From Spirochaetota bacterium (GTDB taxonomy: Bacteria > Spirochaetota > JAGLSM01), in contig JAGLSM010000069.1 of assembly GCA_023135745.1 (NCBI GenBank), positions 1 to 8,216 of the forward strand: a stretch of 8,216 nt of DNA, read 5' to 3'. The notes beneath the pieces were generated by a model. It was not told the origin of the DNA. It saw only the letters and a list, made by a program, of their open reading frames with translations, and did no database searches. The translations under genes were made by a program, and so were the position numbers. Positions 6,501 to 8,216 of the stretch are shown here, in pieces. Position 1 is the first letter of the stretch. Every line of letters starts with the position of its first letter.

Positions 6501-6797
6501 ATGATTGAATTAAAAACTAAAATACCGGAAAATGACATTAGCAGGAAATCAAAAATAATAAAGACTATTGCGCATCCGGTTAGATTGAAAATTTTTTATG
6601 GTGTAGCAAAAAAAGAATGCAACGTAAAGGCAATGTGGCAATGCCTCAATTTGCCTCAGGATGTTGTTTCTCAGCATCTTGCTGTTATGAGGAAAGCAAA
6701 TATCCTGAAGACCGAGAAAAAAGGAAATACTGTTATATACAGCATTGTGGATGATATTGACTTTAAAAGTATATTGGATTTTCTTGAAAGTAAATAA
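6501..6797 (+). CDS. ArsR/SmtB-type winged-helix transcriptional regulator
   Basis: This small protein (98 residues from 6501, 102 from 6489) has the ArsR layout: a first helix with IAHPVRLKIFYGVA (the LADPTRLRIL-type motif), the recognition region LNLPQDVVSQHLAVMRKANIL, and the wing KTEKKGNTVIYSI. The classic ELCVC metal site of ArsR/CadC is absent. Two cysteines remain (C40 and C48 from the 6501 start) at the entry to and within the DNA-binding helices, so a thiol-redox or atypical ligand role is possible but unproven. It begins 14 nt after the gcvPB stop, which implies cotranscription with the glycine cleavage genes and suggests it regulates that operon, perhaps through the palindrome at 3532-3550. 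The family is clear; the ligand is unknown. Confidence 0.88.
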   Translation: MIELKTKIPENDISRKSKIIKTIAHPVRLKIFYGVAKKECNVKAMWQCLNLPQDVVSQHLAVMRKANILKTEKKGNTVIYSIVDDIDFKSILDFLESK

Positions 6798-6837
6798 GGG
6801 GATTTTGATTACACGCAACATATTGATTCAGGATAGA

Positions 6838-6881
6838 ACGCGGATGACGCAGATGCGGCGGATCTACGCTGATCTTTTTTT
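6838..6881 (+). repeat. Degenerate GCGGAT-type tandem repeat with dyad and T7 tail
   Basis: Four degenerate 9-10 bp units (ACGCGGATG, ACGCAGATG, CGGCGGATCT, ACGCTGATCT) run from 6838 to 6875, much more GC-rich than their surroundings. Such CGCGGAT/CGCAGAT-type elements are, to my knowledge, seen as dispersed intergenic repeats in diverse bacterial genomes; I could not search for other copies. The element also folds imperfectly and ends in T7, so repeat and terminator may be one object. Confidence 0.5.
6844..6881 (+). terminator. Possible rightward terminator of the gcv-arsR operon
   Basis: An imperfect hairpin pairs CG.AGAT (6848-6854) with ATCT.CG (6862-6868) across a 7-nt loop. An outer GAT/ATC pairing brings the stem next to T7 at 6875-6881. 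It lies about 50 nt after the regulator stop codon, where an operon terminator is expected. The stem has a mismatch and bulges, so the call is moderate. Confidence 0.4.
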
Positions 6882-7035
6882 ATAAGTAATAAATGAATAT
6901 TATATAAGCCAATTATGAACATATTTTTATCAGGTTTCTAAAAATCTGTTACCTTTTATCTCTTTCTTCGTAATACACTGTAGATAGGTACTTCATTATA
7001 AAAAAGCATGCTATTCTTAATATGAAGGAAAAGAG
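6882..7035. other. AT-rich region upstream of the sigma gene
   Basis: No open frame with a ribosome binding site is visible. It must hold the promoter of the sigma operon. Weak matches such as TTACCT, 16 bp, TAATAC occur, and there is no clear GGAAC-type ECF -35 motif that would show autoregulation. Confidence 0.3.
7025..7029 (+). promoter_or_regulatory. Ribosome binding site of the ECF sigma gene
   Basis: AAGGA lies six bases before the GTG at 7036. A second possible start, TTG at 7042, has AGAGGTG just upstream and would remove only two residues. The ATG at 7022 is out of frame. The exact start is therefore uncertain by two codons. Confidence 0.45.
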
Positions 7036-7614
7036 GTGCAGTTGGAAATTACAAGCGAAGCATTGGCAGAACAGTGCAAAGCCGGAAATACAGATGCGTT
7101 TGCACAAATCTACAGATCATTTATAGACCGAATATTTAACTATATCTTTTACAGAACTTCCAGAAGAGAAACAGCAGAAGACTTGACCAGCCAAACCTTC
7201 CTGGTGGTTGTAGAAAAGATCCATACTTTTAAACAAACCAAAGGATCGTTTTCAGCTTGGATATACCGGATTGCCCATAACCAGGTGGTCGATCACTTGC
7301 GTACCAACCATATAACAGAAGACCTTCTGTCCCATTGGTATCTTCCCAGCCGGGAAGATGTAGAAAACAGCCTTCTGGAAAAGGAAGAACAGGAACAATT
7401 ACATTCCTTTATGGAAGGACTGGATAAATTGAAGCGGGAAATAATCCTTCTGCGTATCTGGGACGGTCTTTCTTATAAGGAAATCAGCCAGGTAATAGGT
7501 AAAAGTGAAAAAAACTGTAAGATGATCTTTTCCCGGGCACTTGCAAAGTTACGCAACGATTTCTCCAGTGCTGCAGTCCTGCTGCTTATCTGTCTCTTAC
7601 CTTCACTTAACTAA
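7036..7614 (+). CDS. ECF (group 4) sigma-70 family RNA polymerase sigma factor
   Basis: The 192-residue length and two-domain layout are typical of ECF sigma factors, which direct RNA polymerase to stress or envelope promoters. Region 2 spans about 20-90 with AFAQIYRSFIDRIFNYIFYR, the AEDLTSQTFL acidic motif (47-56) and SAWIYRIAHNQVVDHLR (73-89), which contacts the -10 element. Region 4 spans about 125-176 with LREIILLR-like LKREIILLRIWDGLSYKEI and the helix-turn-helix IGKSEKNCKMIFSRALAKLR (154-173). There is no region 1.1 or 3. The C terminus ends in an unusual short hydrophobic stretch (AVLLLICLLPSL, 180-191). Start is GTG. The next gene begins 12 nt after the stop and looks like a membrane anti-sigma factor, the usual partner arrangement. 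A candidate vegetative promoter is not convincing in the 154 bp upstream. Confidence 0.93.
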   Translation: MQLEITSEALAEQCKAGNTDAFAQIYRSFIDRIFNYIFYRTSRRETAEDLTSQTFLVVVEKIHTFKQTKGSFSAWIYRIAHNQVVDHLRTNHITEDLLSHWYLPSREDVENSLLEKEEQEQLHSFMEGLDKLKREIILLRIWDGLSYKEISQVIGKSEKNCKMIFSRALAKLRNDFSSAAVLLLICLLPSLN

Positions 7615-7619
7615 AGGAG
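7613..7619 (+). promoter_or_regulatory. Ribosome binding site overlapping the sigma-factor stop codon
   Basis: AAAGGAG begins within the TAA of the sigma gene and lies seven bases before the ATG at 7627. This coupling supports a two-gene unit with matched production of sigma factor and partner. Confidence 0.7.
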
Positions 7620-7626
7620 TTTACAA

Positions 7627-8216
7627 ATGGATGCAAAAATAAATGAAATAATCGAAGAATTATGTCTTATTGATCCCACTCTCAAAGATCAGAGAAACAA
7701 ACTGGCGGGAATTATTAAATCTTTGGACGCAATAAAGCCAGAGGAAGAAACGAATCAATTTTTTAAAGAAAAGCTGTACCGTCAGCTCATTGAAAAGTTA
7801 GCTGCAAAAAAAACAAAAAGAGGATTCTGGAAAAACTGGAATAAAACATCTAAACTTATTATTTCACTTAGCAGTACTGCTATCTGCTTGGTTTTTATTA
7901 TGATGGTCTTTTCACCTTTTGAATTTAAATTTTCCATTTTAAAAAATGCTTTTCGCTTTAGAAGTAGACCAGTCACTTACTATAGAGGTCAATCAATTCC
8001 ATATTATGATCCTTCCATCTATAGCGGTGGAACAAGCCCATATTATGACGGAACCATAGTTTTAAGGAGTACTCATAAAAAATCATCAGAAAAATTCACG
8101 GGTCCAACTTATATTCCTTGTGGCCCTGGAAATGATAAAGGAATTCCTCCTGGTTTAAAATCAAAAATCAATCGATTTAGTTTATATAATAAAATGAGTG
8201 AAAAATACAATACGGA
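7627..8216 (+). CDS. Single-pass membrane protein, probable transmembrane anti-sigma factor (cut by right edge)
   Basis: About 196 residues are visible before the window ends, still in frame. The cytoplasmic N terminus (1-73) is helical and charged, with the pattern LIDPTLKDQRNKLAGIIKSL followed by PEEETNQFFKEKLYRQLIEKL. Comparable D-P-[ST]-L-K segments ending in an F-x-x-x-L-R-type helix occur at the N termini of membrane proteins encoded next to ECF sigma genes (from memory, not searched). One membrane helix follows (about 76-96). The outer part is rich in Tyr, Pro, Gly and Ser, with PYYD repeated at 125-128 and 138-141 and YYRG at 118-121. No zinc-binding HxxxCxxC anti-sigma motif is seen, so it is not a classical ZAS protein. 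Position directly after the sigma gene supports the anti-sigma role. Its outer sensor domain lies beyond the window. Confidence 0.75.
   Translation, partial: MDAKINEIIEELCLIDPTLKDQRNKLAGIIKSLDAIKPEEETNQFFKEKLYRQLIEKLAAKKTKRGFWKNWNKTSKLIISLSSTAICLVFIMMVFSPFEFKFSILKNAFRFRSRPVTYYRGQSIPYYDPSIYSGGTSPYYDGTIVLRSTHKKSSEKFTGPTYIPCGPGNDKGIPPGLKSKINRFSLYNKMSEKYNT
7999..8048 (+). repeat. Direct repeat of CCATATTATGA encoding PYYD
   Basis: An 11-bp sequence occurs identically at 7999-8009 and 8038-8048, exactly 39 bp (13 codons) apart and in frame, giving two PYYD motifs. It suggests a short internal duplication in the outer segment of the putative anti-sigma protein. Confidence 0.5.

Noticed and set aside
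6549..6821. Minus-strand open frame across the ArsR-type gene
   Set aside because: Shadow of the conserved regulator; its translation has no recognisable features and no supporting start signals.
7782..7976. Minus-strand open frame inside the membrane protein gene
   Set aside because: It opposes a frame with a strong ribosome binding site, translational coupling to the sigma gene and clear membrane topology.

Overview
The window is an AT-rich bacterial segment whose genes are mostly ordinary housekeeping and envelope functions, with richer intergenic DNA than gene content alone would suggest. The two-subunit glycine decarboxylase (gcvPA and gcvPB as separate genes), a class A penicillin-binding protein and an ECF sigma factor indicate a peptidoglycan-containing bacterium. 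Split gcvP occurs in many phyla (Firmicutes, Thermotogota, several uncultivated AT-rich lineages), so I do not assign a phylum. No phage, transposon, CRISPR or tRNA signal is visible.

Layout. At the left edge, the 3' end of an unrecognised gene (to 236) is followed after 16 nt by a small four-helix membrane protein (253-678) that looks like a minimal MotA. It meets tail to tail, with only 2 nt between the stop codons, a leftward class A PBP (681-3197) carrying complete glycosyltransferase and transpeptidase motifs. A 380-bp gene-free region (3198-3577) separates this PBP from the rightward gcvPA. That region holds a strong leftward Rho-independent terminator with a GCAA tetraloop, further stems upstream of it that suggest a leftward structured RNA or leader, and a perfect 19-bp palindrome 27 bp upstream of the gcvPA start.

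The rightward cluster gcvPA (3578-4930), gcvPB (5056-6486) and a small ArsR-type regulator (6501-6797) forms the metabolic part. GcvPA and GcvPB together make the PLP-dependent P-protein of the glycine cleavage system. The regulator starts 14 nt after gcvPB and is a natural candidate to bind the palindrome. gcvT and gcvH are not in the window. A degenerate tandem repeat ending in a T-tract (6838-6881) follows and may end the operon.

The right part is an ECF sigma factor (7036-7614) and, sharing its stop codon with the next ribosome binding site, a single-pass membrane protein cut by the window edge (7627-8216+). The second is probably the cognate transmembrane anti-sigma factor, with a tyrosine-rich outer segment.

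The points most worth following are the leftward RNA/terminator in the PBP-gcvPA intergenic region, the palindrome paired with the operon-encoded ArsR protein, the mini-MotA protein, and the sigma/anti-sigma pair.
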